A stretch of DNA of 64,000 nt, taken from the NCBI GenBank assembly GCA_019637075.1, contig JAHBWI010000002.1:558001-622000 (forward strand), read 5' to 3'. The notes below the pieces were generated by a model. It was not told the DNA's origin. It saw only the letters and a program-made list of their open reading frames with translations, and did not search any database. Source of the stretch: Nitrospiraceae bacterium (GTDB lineage: Bacteria; Nitrospirota; Nitrospiria; Nitrospirales; Nitrospiraceae). A program made the position numbers and the translations under genes. Every line of letters starts with the position of its first letter. The first letter of the stretch is position 1. This document shows positions 8,358-18,107 of this stretch, piece after piece.

Positions 8358-11300
8358 CTATGGCTCCCCTCCCTCGCTTCCGATCAGCTCTTCGGTCAGC
8401 TCGAAGGCGTCCTTCGGCAGGTTGATGGCATTGACCAGAATGTCGAAGGCCAGCTGGGCCGTCCCCCTCACCCCGTTCACAAACGTTTCCTCCGGCAGGT
8501 ACCGCACCTCCGGTTCCTTGGCCTTGCCTGAGACCGAAAACATCGCCGTATCGAACCCCTGCCGGTCTCCGGCAAGGAGGGTCCGAAACAGGGGGAGTGT
8601 CTTCAGCAGCCCCGAATAGGAACCTAGCGGACTGGCCGCCACTACCATATCGAACTCGTCCGCCATGAGATCGTACTTCCCGATTCCGCTGAGTTTGAGG
8701 ACCGGGCTGTCGAGGAGGAATTGTTTGACCACCACGATCCCGTGATCCACCCCGGCGACGATCTTGAGTCGTCGAAAGGAAAGACCCCGTTCCTCGAAAT
8801 TCACTTCACCCATCAGCAGCACGGGCAGATTCATCACGTACAGCAGTTTCGTGATGACGGGAAAATCGAGGATACGGCCGTCCTCCACAAGCACTTGGAT
8901 GGGACGGCGACTGGTGAGCGATTTCAGTTGCGGCGCGGTCTGCACGAATTCACCCTGCACCTTCCCGCTGGTCGTGAGCCAACCGGTGAGGACCGGCCGG
9001 TCCGTCGCCAACCCAAGCAGCCGCTCCACCGACATCCCGCCCACCCGAAACTCGGTGCGGACCTGCGCGCTGCGAGGTCCCTCGTGCCGCAGGACGACCC
9101 GCCCTGCCACGTGTCCATCGTCGGTGTCGCCGCTGACCCGATCCACCGTCAACGCGCCGTGAGCCCACCCGATGTGACAAGACAACCCGGTAACGAATAG
9201 TTTCCGGTGATAGAGATGGTCGATGAATAGCGTGGCATCCACCGTCGCATCCCGCCACCAAGCGGTCTGACCGGTGTCGTCGGCGTGTGAGTCCAGGGAC
9301 GATGGAACCGGCTGAAGCGTCTCCACATTGAGCTGCGACGACTGGACGAGCAACCTTGCCGCAGGCGCATGGGTCCAATGGTCGATGACGCCGCTCACGC
9401 GGGCGTCGCTGTCGCCCAAACGGAAGGTCAGCCTGGGCACATCGATCCGATCGCGATCGAACCGGAGCGTGACGAAGAGATCGCGGACCGGCGCCGCCAG
9501 TCGTTCGCTCCGTATCACGCCCTCGTCCAAGGTCACCTGTCCGGAAGCCCGATAGGATTCCCGGTCGCGAATGCGACCTTCGACATGAAGCGCGGCACGC
9601 AAAAATCCCGCGGTCAGAGGTCCCAACGACAGGCCCTGCGGCACAGTCTTCAGCGACAGACCTTTGGAGCGCACATTGACGGCGAACGACTGTTCCTTCT
9701 CCAGCGAAAGCGTCCCGTCAGCGAACAGGCGAACCGATCCGAACGTAAGGGCCGCGCGGCGCAACTGCAGGGTCACAGCCTCTGTGAGTCGCGCGTCGAA
9801 CGACAGAGTAGCAGGGACGTGACGAGCCTTGGTAATGACGGGAGGCAGCCGCAACTCGACGGCTTTCAATTCTATGGCTCCTTGCATCCGCGGCCGATCG
9901 AGCGGTCCTGTGACCGCAGCTTCGAGCCGAGCAAGTCCCTCCATCTTCAGCCGGAGCCGCTCAGGTTGCTCCGCACCGAAGAGCTGGCCCAGTTCTGAGG
10001 ATTGGGCCACGGCGGACAGCCGCAAATCCGCCAATGTGCCGGCTTTGGTGCTCGTGACGGTGCCGCCCGCGGTCAGCCCGATCGGTCCCAAGCGTCCTTC
10101 CAGTCGCTCCACCTGCACGACCGTCGTCGAAGCTCTGATTTTGGCCTTGATCTGATCGAGCGGCAGCGGCAGCCAGGACGTAGCGAAGCCCGCCTCCTGG
10201 GTGCTGAGCTCCACATCGACGATTGGAGTATGGCCCATGCCATCCGTCCCGCCGACCACATGCGCCACGAGTTCCAGATCCCCTTGCACCTGCCGAATTT
10301 GGCTCAGTTGACCCCGAACCCGAGCCGGGAGATCGAGCCGACCGACCAGTTCGAGCACCCCTGCCAAGGGCGATTGCCCCTTGACCCGTATGTCATAGCG
10401 AGGCGCATTCAGCCACTGCATCACCAGCAACTCCTCGCCGAACAAGCGAACTGGTCCACAGCGGGCACGGAGTCCGATGACGCGGAGTTGCTGCGCGTCA
10501 TACAAGAGCGTCGCGGCCAGGTCTTCGAGGACCGGCAGCTGCGGATCAATCTGGGCGCGTCCATTCCGAACGGCGGCGGAACCGGCGATCGTCCAGCCTC
10601 CGTCGGACGCGATCGGGCCCGCGACGGACAGGGATTGGAGGGTCAGCAAACCATCGACGCCGCGACTTTGAAGATTGGCCCGCAGTTCTGAGGGCATCCA
10701 GGCGCTTGGCGTCTGGCTCATCAGCCTGGTCATCGTCACCGGCGTTGCCGTCACAGTCGCGGCCAAACGCGGTGCCGGACTTCCCATGCCGGTAATCTCG
10801 GCGCTGCCTTGCAGCGACAAGTCGGAAAGCGTCACCGACCAGGTGTCCGCAGAGAGGTCATACCCTCCCATTCGCGGCGTCAATCGCAGATGGGCTGAAG
10901 CCTGCGCCGAGCCGCGCAAGCCGTCTGATATCGGTTGGAGAGGCGTCCAGGCGGAGATCAGATGAGGCACGTCGACGCGATGGAACTGCGCATCGCCCTC
11001 CATCTGCAACTGACCGGTCGTCTCGCGCTGCGCAGGATCCGGCGCGGACTGAACCAGGGTGCCGTCGAAGGTGAAGGCTGCGCGGTCCCGCTCCTGCGGA
11101 ATTTCCCCCGCCATGTGAATAGTCGCACTGCGGCCGGGCACACTCTGCATAAGCGTAGCGCGGCTGAGCTCGATCTTCATCGGCTGTCGTAGCGCCCGAC
11201 CGCTCTCATCGTGCACCGTCAGCGACGCCCCCGTCACAAAAACCGTACCGACATCGTCCAACACGGCGAGGGGACCTCGTGAGGGTTCGCTCGACTCGAC

Positions 11301-11723
11301 GGTCGGCTTGGCCCCGATTGACCAACTACCGGAACGTTCACGGCGTACCCGGAGCGTTGGCCGATCGATCACGAGCTGTTGCCCGACGAGCTTGCCGTCG
11401 AGGAGAGGCAAGAATTGGAAGGAAAACTCGAGCCGATCAGCCAGGAAAAATGGATCGGTCGCGGGACCGTCGTGAACCTCCGGTTTGGCCATCACCAAGC
11501 GGGGCCCGCCCCACAGCTGCCATCGAGTGGATTCGGAGGTGATGCGGAATCCGGTTCGCTGCTCGACCTGCTGCAACGCCCAGTTCGTCACAAGCGAGCT
11601 GTTGAGCAGGACAGGGACTGCGAGAAGACCCGCGATCGCAAGGCACAGCACTAACAGAAGTCCGAGCAGAACCCAGCGGACCGCTCCCTGTGCCCCCAGC
11701 CCCTGCCACTTCCAGCTGTTCAT
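8358..11723 (-). CDS. AsmA-like (YhdP/TamB-type) large envelope protein
   Basis: 1,121 residues. One N-terminal membrane helix (LLGLLLVLCLAIAGLLAVPVLL) is followed by a very long periplasmic part rich in short beta-strand repeats. It has an AsmA-like opening (WALQQVEQRTGFRITSESTRWQLWG) and a C-terminal AsmA_2-type section (IQVLVEDGRILDFPVITKLLYVMN, then MVVAASPLGSYSGLLKTLPLF). Family knowledge: members form hydrophobic grooves bridging inner and outer membranes and support phospholipid transport. It stands alone, convergent with the BON gene, with the methyltransferase gene upstream. Confidence 0.8.
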   Translation of the reverse strand: MNSWKWQGLGAQGAVRWVLLGLLLVLCLAIAGLLAVPVLLNSSLVTNWALQQVEQRTGFRITSESTRWQLWGGPRLVMAKPEVHDGPATDPFFLADRLEFSFQFLPLLDGKLVGQQLVIDRPTLRVRRERSGSWSIGAKPTVESSEPSRGPLAVLDDVGTVFVTGASLTVHDESGRALRQPMKIELSRATLMQSVPGRSATIHMAGEIPQERDRAAFTFDGTLVQSAPDPAQRETTGQLQMEGDAQFHRVDVPHLISAWTPLQPISDGLRGSAQASAHLRLTPRMGGYDLSADTWSVTLSDLSLQGSAEITGMGSPAPRLAATVTATPVTMTRLMSQTPSAWMPSELRANLQSRGVDGLLTLQSLSVAGPIASDGGWTIAGSAAVRNGRAQIDPQLPVLEDLAATLLYDAQQLRVIGLRARCGPVRLFGEELLVMQWLNAPRYDIRVKGQSPLAGVLELVGRLDLPARVRGQLSQIRQVQGDLELVAHVVGGTDGMGHTPIVDVELSTQEAGFATSWLPLPLDQIKAKIRASTTVVQVERLEGRLGPIGLTAGGTVTSTKAGTLADLRLSAVAQSSELGQLFGAEQPERLRLKMEGLARLEAAVTGPLDRPRMQGAIELKAVELRLPPVITKARHVPATLSFDARLTEAVTLQLRRAALTFGSVRLFADGTLSLEKEQSFAVNVRSKGLSLKTVPQGLSLGPLTAGFLRAALHVEGRIRDRESYRASGQVTLDEGVIRSERLAAPVRDLFVTLRFDRDRIDVPRLTFRLGDSDARVSGVIDHWTHAPAARLLVQSSQLNVETLQPVPSSLDSHADDTGQTAWWRDATVDATLFIDHLYHRKLFVTGLSCHIGWAHGALTVDRVSGDTDDGHVAGRVVLRHEGPRSAQVRTEFRVGGMSVERLLGLATDRPVLTGWLTTSGKVQGEFVQTAPQLKSLTSRRPIQVLVEDGRILDFPVITKLLYVMNLPVLLMGEVNFEERGLSFRRLKIVAGVDHGIVVVKQFLLDSPVLKLSGIGKYDLMADEFDMVVAASPLGSYSGLLKTLPLFRTLLAGDRQGFDTAMFSVSGKAKEPEVRYLPEETFVNGVRGTAQLAFDILVNAINLPKDAFELTEELIGSEGGEP

Positions 11724-11808
11724 GCGTCGGCTCGATGGTTTTTGAACAGGCTCCGTCGTCTTGTCAGCTTACACGGTCAACGGAGCCGCTACCACCGGCG
11801 ACCGATCT

Positions 11809-12822
11809 TCACTTGTAGCCGATGACCATCCCGTCAGGCCCAGCCAACCGCTCGACCTGCGTCCTGCGGAACCCGACCTGTTTCATCCAGACGCGGCAAT
11901 CGGCCCCGGTGTAATCAAACCCACCGTGGGTCTCGATCAACATGTTGAGACTCATCAGCAGGCCGAACGCATTGGTTTTCCGCGCATCGTCGATGAGCGA
12001 CTCATGAATAATCACGGCGCCTCCGGTCGGAACCGCTTCATAGGCCTTGTGCAGGAGCATCAGCTTCTCGTCCAGATTCCAATCGTGCAGGATGTGGCCC
12101 ATGACAATGACGTCGGCGTTGGGCAGGGGCTCTTTGAAGAAATCGCCGGGGTGGAACCGCATGCGCTTCTGCACGCCGCGAGACTTGGCATAGGCCTCGA
12201 ATAGGGGCTGTACCACCGGCAGATCCATGCCGCCGCCGATCAGGTGCTTGTGCGCGAGCGCGATCTCCGCCGCCACGCCTCCCTGCGCGCAGCCGACATC
12301 GACGAAGCTCTGGTACTTCTTCCAGGGAAATTTCTTCGCGATCGCCCGCGCGGTGCCCACGCTCAGACCGGTCATGGCCTTGAGGAACCCCTCCAACCTT
12401 TTCGGGTCTGCATAGAGAGTCCCGAAGAAGTCGCCGCCGGTCTTGACCTCATTCTGCGGTTTCCCGGTGCGCAGGCCGTCGGTGAGCGCCCCCCAAAATC
12501 CATACAGCCGCGTGTTGGCCATCTCGAGCATGCCGCCGATGTACGAAGGTCTGGTCCGGTCCAGAAAGGTCGCGGTGGCCGGAGTGTTGGCGTAGCGCGT
12601 CCCCGTTCGTTTCAGCATACCCAACGCCACCAGGGCATCGAAGAAGTCCCGTGCGCTCCGTCGATGGAGGCCGAGTTTTTGGGTGAGCGTCTTCTCGTCC
12701 TTCGCCCCCCTCGCCAACTCCGTGAAGAGACCCAATTCGATCGCGCTCAGCAGCGTTTTCGAACCCCAGAATGCAAACCCGAGTTGCAAGATCCCCTCTG
12801 GCGTGACCGCTCGCTTTGCCAT
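11809..12822 (-). CDS. SAM-dependent O-methyltransferase (acetylserotonin/CrtF-like family)
   Basis: 337 residues with two parts: a winged-helix dimerisation domain (residues about 10-100, [25 protein letters not shown]) and a Rossmann methyltransferase domain with SAM motif [12 protein letters not shown] near residue 173. Acidic and His residues typical of the plant O-methyltransferase family are present ([16 protein letters not shown]). The substrate is probably a small hydroxylated molecule; no biosynthetic neighbours identify it. Confidence 0.8.
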   Translation of the reverse strand: MAKRAVTPEGILQLGFAFWGSKTLLSAIELGLFTELARGAKDEKTLTQKLGLHRRSARDFFDALVALGMLKRTGTRYANTPATATFLDRTRPSYIGGMLEMANTRLYGFWGALTDGLRTGKPQNEVKTGGDFFGTLYADPKRLEGFLKAMTGLSVGTARAIAKKFPWKKYQSFVDVGCAQGGVAAEIALAHKHLIGGGMDLPVVQPLFEAYAKSRGVQKRMRFHPGDFFKEPLPNADVIVMGHILHDWNLDEKLMLLHKAYEAVPTGGAVIIHESLIDDARKTNAFGLLMSLNMLIETHGGFDYTGADCRVWMKQVGFRRTQVERLAGPDGMVIGYK

Positions 12823-12934
12823 GTGTCGCCCCCTCCCGCTGGAAGGCAGCAGGCTACGGTCGGGTCGTTCTCTCTGTCAACGGGTGGATTCTACGAATAG
12901 GGGGCCGAGTGCTGCGAGGAGAGGAGAGCGGGAC

Positions 12935-13600
12935 TTATCTCGCGCGAGGCCCTGCGAGAAAGACGCGTCGGGCAGACGCACCACCGGTTGTCTCGGGTGC
13001 TGCAAACTCGCGACAATCCAATCGCAATTGTCCGTCGTCCATCGGTCGATCCACAAATACGCAGTGATGGGGCTTGGCGGAATCCCCATGCACATAGGGC
13101 CTGAAGTAGCGGCAGCCGGCACACATGCGGACAATAGAGATGGCCCCCTGTTCCTGCAGCGAGCAGATCACCTTGGACAGGCCGCGGAGAAAGACCCGCT
13201 GTTCTTCCGGCGCCAACTCTACAAGCCCACCCTGCAGCACGTCATTCCAGGCGCTACTGTGACGAGCCTCGCGTCTGCCTGCGGCAGTGAGGGACAGGAC
13301 CAAGGCTCGACTATCCGCATTGGAACGCGCCTTGTGAACCAGCTTCTTTCGCTCCAACGCCTTCACCGCATCACTGGCCGTGGCCGCGGTAATCGCCAAA
13401 GCCTCCGCTACTTCACCGAGCCGGACCGGACTTCCGGCTCGGTCTGCCAGCAACGTCAAAATGTGCCCCTGGGTTGGGGTGAGTTTCCGACTCGTGCCCC
13501 CGTCCCAGGCCTGGCTGCGCAGGGCCATCGCAATCTTCAAGAGGCCCACCGTAATGTGCTCGGTGACCGTCTTCTCGCCGACGAGGGGAAGCTGTTTCAT
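12935..13600 (-). CDS. MarR-family regulator with C-terminal Cys cluster
   Basis: 221 residues. The N-terminal winged helix (PTQGHILTLLADRAGSPVRLGEVAEALAITAATASDAVKALERKKLV) is a standard MarR domain. Beyond residue about 155 the protein carries MCAGCRYF, HHCVF and LRLDCREF: four cysteines plus His residues that could bind a metal or Fe-S centre. It is the second gene after a DUF2024 gene on the same strand (27-base gap). A palindrome beside the promoter upstream of that gene is a likely autoregulatory operator. Confidence 0.8.
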   Translation of the reverse strand: MKQLPLVGEKTVTEHITVGLLKIAMALRSQAWDGGTSRKLTPTQGHILTLLADRAGSPVRLGEVAEALAITAATASDAVKALERKKLVHKARSNADSRALVLSLTAAGRREARHSSAWNDVLQGGLVELAPEEQRVFLRGLSKVICSLQEQGAISIVRMCAGCRYFRPYVHGDSAKPHHCVFVDRPMDDGQLRLDCREFAAPETTGGASARRVFLAGPRAR

Positions 13601-13627
13601 GGTCTCTCTCGCTAGTCCCTCGCGAGT

Positions 13628-13882
13628 CTAGGCGGGCAAGGGAACGATGAAACCGCCTTTTGCACGGAACTCCTGCTGCTGCCCTTGGTTAAACATCACC
13701 AGTGGTTCCTGATGGCAGAACTGACATTCCTGCGCCGTGACCGTAACCGCCTGATGCCCCAAGCTCGCCACATATTCGTTGGCAAGCTTGAGCGCCGTGG
13801 CCTCATTGGTAGTCATCACATCGAAATGCAGCATCTTGCCCTTGATCTCCACCCACGTGTCGAACACCTTCACCGTATCCAT
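13628..13882 (-). CDS. DUF2024 family protein
   Basis: 84 residues, matching the DUF2024 pattern: MDTVKVFDTWVEIKGK at the start, ECQFCHQEP in the middle with a CxxC, and GGFIVPLPA at the end. The start is taken as the second of two adjacent ATGs (13882) because GAGGAGG is too close to the first. Function unknown in the family. It leads an operon with the MarR-type regulator. Confidence 0.75.
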   Translation of the reverse strand: MDTVKVFDTWVEIKGKMLHFDVMTTNEATALKLANEYVASLGHQAVTVTAQECQFCHQEPLVMFNQGQQQEFRAKGGFIVPLPA

Positions 13883-13911
13883 CATGCCTCCTCGTGACAA
13901 CTTGAACCATT

Positions 13912-13928
13912 ACTAAGGACTCCTAACT
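13912..13928. promoter_or_regulatory. Palindromic operator candidate for the DUF2024-marR operon
   Basis: ACTAAGGACTCCTAACT is a 17-base imperfect palindrome (6 of 8 base pairs symmetric around a central C). It abuts the -10 box of the predicted promoter, where a repressor would block initiation. The regulator encoded two genes downstream is MarR-type and such proteins commonly autoregulate. Inference only. Confidence 0.5.
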
Positions 13929-13956
13929 ATTTACTCGACACCGGTCACCCCGTCAA
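13928..13956 (-). promoter_or_regulatory. Sigma-70-like promoter of DUF2024-marR
   Basis: On the minus strand: -35 TTGACG (13951-13956), 17-base spacer, -10 TAAATA (13928-13933). Spacing is ideal and the start of transcription would fall inside the palindrome. Confidence 0.6.
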
Positions 13957-14274
13957 TCCCCCCCCGATCGACAGGCCCATGACGCACGGTAACGGTAGAT
14001 GGAGAAGGACCAGGCTACAGATGAGAGCCTGCACCAGAGGAAAGATGGCCCGTCGAAGCTTTCTGTCGCCTTATGTGGTTAGTGAGGAAATGGAGTGGCA
14101 GGGCTGCCGTTCAGTGGGCGCATTGACCAAATTGGAACCGTCCCACCAAGCTTGCTACCCTCGACCCGCTCGGCGGGGAGGCAGCTCGGTGGATACCGGA
14201 CGCGCGCGTCGAACGAGGTCCTTCCGAGGGCGCGCGTTCCGCGAGCGAGTGGCACTCACCGACTGCCTCCTCCC
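13957..14274. other. Non-coding region between DUF2024 promoter and DEAD-box helicase stop
   Basis: About 320 bases. No frame with a credible ribosome site or recognisable product; no clear terminator hairpin with a U-run for the helicase gene upstream on the minus strand. Confidence 0.4.
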
Positions 14275-15981
14275 TCATTCCCGAAACACCCTCACCGCCA
14301 CCTTTTGCCCCTTGAGTCTCGTTCGCCCCAATGCCTCGATCACTTGCCTCGCAGCGTCCTCCGCCACGTCGACGATGGAAAACCGTTCTTCCACTTCGAT
14401 TGCGCCGATCGAGCGCGAGGTGATACCGGCTTCGTTGGTGATCGCCCCGACGAGGTCGCCGGGTCTGATCCCGGCCGCGCGACCGGCTCCGACGTAGACT
14501 CGCACCATGCCGGCCGAACGGCCGCCTTTGGCCAGTCGTCCACGGCCGGGGGATTCGTACCCAGGCCGGCCCATCGGCCGCATGGGCTCGGGCCCGCGTG
14601 CTTGCACCGTCGGAATCTCTTCCTCAGCCCGTTCACCCCCGAAGGCGCGATAGACCAGTTTCAACGCGGCCGCGGCCACGTCCTGAGCCGAACCTTCTCC
14701 CCCGAGCGCTTCCACGACGGCCCGGAACGACTCCAGATCACCCGAGGCTATGGCCTCCTGCACGGCAGCACCGGTCCGCTCCAGGCGCTTGCGCTTCAAG
14801 TCAGCCACCGACGGCACGGGCGCCAATGTGATCCTGGCTTTGGTCATGTGCTCCACGCTGCGCAACAGCCGATGCTCTCGCGGCTCGAGAATCGTGATGG
14901 CCGCCCCTTCGCGCCCGGCCCGGCCCGTGCGGCCGATACGGTGCACATAGACTTCGAGCGACGACGGCAGGTCGTAGTTGATCACGTGCGACACGTGCGG
15001 GATATCCAGCCCGCGCGCGGCCACATCGGTCGCGACGAGCAGCTCGGTCTGCCCCGAGCGAAACGCCTGCATCACCCGGTCGCGCTGGACCTGGCTCATG
15101 CCGCCGTGAATGGCCTCGGCGCGATAACCCCGATTGTTCAACGCGGCCGTGACTTCATCCACTTCCAACCGCGTGCGACAGAAGACCAGGGCGGACTTCG
15201 GCGCCGTCATGTCGAGCACCCGCGCCAACGCGGCGCTTTTGTGCTGTCGATACACGACGTATGCCGTCTGTTGCACCTTCGGCGTCGCTCCGGCCTTCAC
15301 CGGCTCCTTGGCGATCGACACCTCGACCGGGTCCTTCAAATGACGCCGAGCGATGGCCGCGATCCGCGGAGGCATGGTTGCCGAAAACAGCGCGGTCTGT
15401 TTCGTTGCGGGGGTCTGTTCGAGAATCGCTTCGAGATCCTCGGCAAACCCCATATCGAGCATTTCGTCCGCTTCGTCGAGGACCACGACTTGGAGGCCTG
15501 CCAGACGCAAGGTCTGACGCCGCAGGTGATCCAAGGCGCGACCGGGCGTGGCCACCACCACATCCACCCCACGACGCAGGGCCTGCAGCTGAGGCCCCAT
15601 CGCCTGGCCGCCGTAGATCGCCAGCACCGACATCCGCAATTCTTTTCCGTACCGCTGCACCGCCTCGCCCACCTGCACCGCCAGCTCGCGGGTCGGCACC
15701 AGAATCAGGGCCGACGGCCGCTGACGCGGCGCATGCGCGATCCGTTGGAGCAACGGCAGACTGAACGCAGCCGTCTTACCGGTACCGGTCGCGGCCTGCC
15801 CCAACACGTCGCGCCCCGACAACAAGGGAGGAATCGCCTCGCGTTGGATCGGCGTCGGTTCCTCGTACCCCAAGGTTTCGAGTGTCGCCAGCAGGGAAGC
15901 TTCCAGCCCCAGGGCGGCAAAACCGGGGGAAAATCCATGCACCGAGGTGGTCGGATCGGAGTGTGTCTTGTCCTCTTTCAT
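14275..15981 (-). CDS. DEAD-box ATP-dependent RNA helicase
   Basis: 568 residues. Motifs in order: Q motif (FAALGLEASL...PTPIQREAI), Walker A AATGTGKT (residues 63-70), PTRELA, VLDEADEML, SATMP, VFCRTR, ARGLDIPHVSHVINYD and HRIGRTGR. A C-terminal DbpA-type RNA-binding domain (VRVYVGAGRAAGIRPGDLVGAI...VAVRVF) follows an acidic/Pro-rich linker. This matches the DeaD/CsdA group acting in ribosome assembly and mRNA unwinding. The family usually helps cold growth. It stands 30 bases downstream of the pyrophosphatase gene. Confidence 0.92.
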   Translation of the reverse strand: MKEDKTHSDPTTSVHGFSPGFAALGLEASLLATLETLGYEEPTPIQREAIPPLLSGRDVLGQAATGTGKTAAFSLPLLQRIAHAPRQRPSALILVPTRELAVQVGEAVQRYGKELRMSVLAIYGGQAMGPQLQALRRGVDVVVATPGRALDHLRRQTLRLAGLQVVVLDEADEMLDMGFAEDLEAILEQTPATKQTALFSATMPPRIAAIARRHLKDPVEVSIAKEPVKAGATPKVQQTAYVVYRQHKSAALARVLDMTAPKSALVFCRTRLEVDEVTAALNNRGYRAEAIHGGMSQVQRDRVMQAFRSGQTELLVATDVAARGLDIPHVSHVINYDLPSSLEVYVHRIGRTGRAGREGAAITILEPREHRLLRSVEHMTKARITLAPVPSVADLKRKRLERTGAAVQEAIASGDLESFRAVVEALGGEGSAQDVAAAALKLVYRAFGGERAEEEIPTVQARGPEPMRPMGRPGYESPGRGRLAKGGRSAGMVRVYVGAGRAAGIRPGDLVGAITNEAGITSRSIGAIEVEERFSIVDVAEDAARQVIEALGRTRLKGQKVAVRVFRE

Positions 15982-16011
15982 AGAATGTGCGGATGGCCTT
16001 TCTGAATCGTA

Positions 16012-16698
16012 CTAATGCTTGAGCGACTGACTCCAGAGCGATTCCAGCTCCGGGAATTTTTCGCAATAGTCTGTGTGGCTGGCTCGGATGACCTCGAGGG
16101 CCTCTTCCCGGCCGTACATGCTGGTGATCTCGACTTTGTTGTGGTGCATGGCTCCCGGCGCCTGCTTGTATGTCAGGAAGTAATGTTGCAGCCGATCCAG
16201 CAGCGTGAGCGGACATTCTCCGATGTCGGTGAAGGCCCCATACACGGCATCGTCGCGCATCACGGCGATGATTTTATCGTCGGCCTCGCCGCCGTCCGCC
16301 ATGCTGAACCCACCGATCGGCAAGGCCGTCAGCAGAATGTCGCTATGGGGAATGGTCTTTTCGGTCAAGACGCAGATATCGAGCGGATCGCCGTCGCCGA
16401 CCATCCCCTTCCGCTTGGCCCGTTTGGCAAACAACGCCGCGACGTTGTCACCACAATAGGTTTGCGGAATCAGACCATAGTAAACAGGGCAGAAATTCGA
16501 GAACCGCTGCGGCCGATCCACCTTCAAGAATCCGCTGGCCTTATCGACTTCATACTTCACCGTATCGGTCGGCACGATCTCAATATAGGCCGTCACGACT
16601 TCCGGCGCAGCTTCTCCCATGGACACCCCGTGCCAAGGGTGAGCCTTGAACATCAGGCGCATTAACCGTTGAGACTGATCGATCTCTTTCTTGCTCAT
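16012..16698 (-). CDS. ppa: Inorganic pyrophosphatase, family I
   Basis: 228 residues. The family I signature DGDPLDICVL is present, with further active-site residues in YGLIPQTYCGDN, ADDKIIAV and the hydrophobic FLTYK near the end. It hydrolyses pyrophosphate to drive biosynthesis in the cytoplasm. It is longer than E. coli Ppa (about 175 residues), with an N-terminal extension (PWHGVSMGEAAPEVV) as in the eukaryote-like branch. An AT-rich TTATAACAT stretch lies upstream. Confidence 0.9.
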   Translation of the reverse strand: MSKKEIDQSQRLMRLMFKAHPWHGVSMGEAAPEVVTAYIEIVPTDTVKYEVDKASGFLKVDRPQRFSNFCPVYYGLIPQTYCGDNVAALFAKRAKRKGMVGDGDPLDICVLTEKTIPHSDILLTALPIGGFSMADGGEADDKIIAVMRDDAVYGAFTDIGECPLTLLDRLQHYFLTYKQAPGAMHHNKVEITSMYGREEALEVIRASHTDYCEKFPELESLWSQSLKH

Positions 16699-16787
16699 TA
16701 AACCTCCACTGAATTCATCAAGTCGCGCAATGCCTTATAACATATCGTCGGGGTGGCGAACAGGTGAGCCGCGGCACCGATCTCCGG

Positions 16788-18017
16788 CTACCGCTGCGCG
16801 CTCGTGGCCCGCCAGGCCAGGACCGCGGCGACCAGCAACATCACCCCCGAGAGAAGCAGCGGCGCCCCCGGCAAATGCAGGTCCGATCGGGGCCCGATAA
16901 AAAAGGCGAACGTCTCCGTGAAGACCCCGGGGCCGATCAACCCTGCGATGCCCATGAGGCTCCCGAGCGCCCCCTGAAGTTGCCCTTGCTCGGAGGCGCT
17001 GACTCGCCTCGTCATGAGGGTTTGAGCCGAGGGCCCGGCCAGTCCCCAGAATGCCATGATGGGAATCCCGCAATAATACACCAACCCGCTCGGCGCCAGC
17101 CCATAGATGGAAAAGCCCACGGCTCCGCACAGCAATCCAAGCAGCAGGGTCCGCCGTTCTCCCAATCGTGCCGTAATCGGTTTTACCAACCCGCCTTGGA
17201 CGACCATCGCGCAGGCCCCGACCACCGCAAGCGTAAGCCCGACCGTCGATGGTCCCCATCCATAGCGATAGCCGAGGTAGAGCACCGCCGTGCTCGGGAG
17301 CACCACATGGGCCAAGGACCCCAGAAATGAGACCGTCGCAAGCCCGAACAACTCATGGTGCGACCGCAACAGCGCCAGCGAGGCCAGCGGATTTGCCCGC
17401 TTCCACGCAAAGGGCATCCGCTTCGCGCTCGGCAGGGACTCCGGCAACACGAAATACCCGTAACACGCATTCGCCAAGCTCGTGACCGCCGCCCCCCAGA
17501 ACGGGAGACGCGGGTCCATGGCACCGAGGATGCCGCCCACGGCCGGCCCCAGGATGAACCCCAGCCCGAACGTCGCCCCGATCATGCCGAAGCCGGCAGC
17601 CCGTCGATCCGGCGGCGTCACATCGGCAATGTATGCCCCGGCCGTACTGAAACTCGACGCGGCCATTCCCGAGATCACCCGGCCGAGGAATAACCAAGTG
17701 AGATTCGGCGCCAACGCCATCAGCACATAATCCAGCCCCAACCCGAAATTGGACAACAGAACTACAGGTCGCCGGCCGAACTGATCGGACAACGCTCCTT
17801 GGATCGGCGAGCAAAAGAACTGCATCAGCGCCCAGGACGTCCCCATCAGGCCATACATCTGCGCGGCTTGCGCAGTGTTACCGCCCATGAACTCCTCGAC
17901 CAGCTTCGGCAGGACGGGAATGATGATTCCGAAGGAGAGGACGTCGAGCAAGACCGTAAACAGAATGAAGGAAACCGCCGCCCGTCGGGGCTCGGCAACC
18001 ATGTCGGATGACTGCAT
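16788..18017 (-). CDS. MFS transporter, TetA/MdtG-like drug efflux
   Basis: 409 residues, twelve predicted membrane helices. MFS signature GALSDQFGRRPVVLLSN lies in the loop between helices 2 and 3, and the antiporter motif C region is GPAVGGILG. The pattern LLDVLSFGIIIPVLPKLVEEF is typical of the TetA(DHA1) family. Likely proton-driven efflux of a small toxic compound. Start at 18017 with AGGA seven bases upstream. It is divergent from a TetR repressor gene 90 bases away that probably controls it. Confidence 0.85.
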   Translation of the reverse strand: MQSSDMVAEPRRAAVSFILFTVLLDVLSFGIIIPVLPKLVEEFMGGNTAQAAQMYGLMGTSWALMQFFCSPIQGALSDQFGRRPVVLLSNFGLGLDYVLMALAPNLTWLFLGRVISGMAASSFSTAGAYIADVTPPDRRAAGFGMIGATFGLGFILGPAVGGILGAMDPRLPFWGAAVTSLANACYGYFVLPESLPSAKRMPFAWKRANPLASLALLRSHHELFGLATVSFLGSLAHVVLPSTAVLYLGYRYGWGPSTVGLTLAVVGACAMVVQGGLVKPITARLGERRTLLLGLLCGAVGFSIYGLAPSGLVYYCGIPIMAFWGLAGPSAQTLMTRRVSASEQGQLQGALGSLMGIAGLIGPGVFTETFAFFIGPRSDLHLPGAPLLLSGVMLLVAAVLAWRATSAQR

Positions 18018-18058
18018 CGGAGCATCCTAGCAGGCCGTTCTGTCGGCCTGCAGAATAA

Positions 18059-18101
18059 AATAACTTTGTTATTGACTGATCATTCCATAATTCGCTATGC
18101 T
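18059..18101 (+). promoter_or_regulatory. tetR promoter with overlapping operators
   Basis: -35 TTGACT (18072-18077), 18-base spacer, -10 TATGCT (18096-18101). The spacer holds GATCATTCCA, also present in a full palindrome upstream of the gene at 18744. A second perfect inverted repeat, AATAAC-TTT-GTTATT (18059-18073), abuts the -35 box. With this promoter, transcription would begin at or next to the ATG at 18108, so the tetR message may be leaderless. Confidence 0.55.
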
Positions 18102-18107
18102 TCCCCC

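Noticed and set aside
14095-16005. 636-codon plus-strand frame over the helicase gene
   Set aside because: It is the mirror of the DEAD-box gene: Arg/His/Pro-rich with no recognisable domain, while the minus strand carries all helicase motifs.
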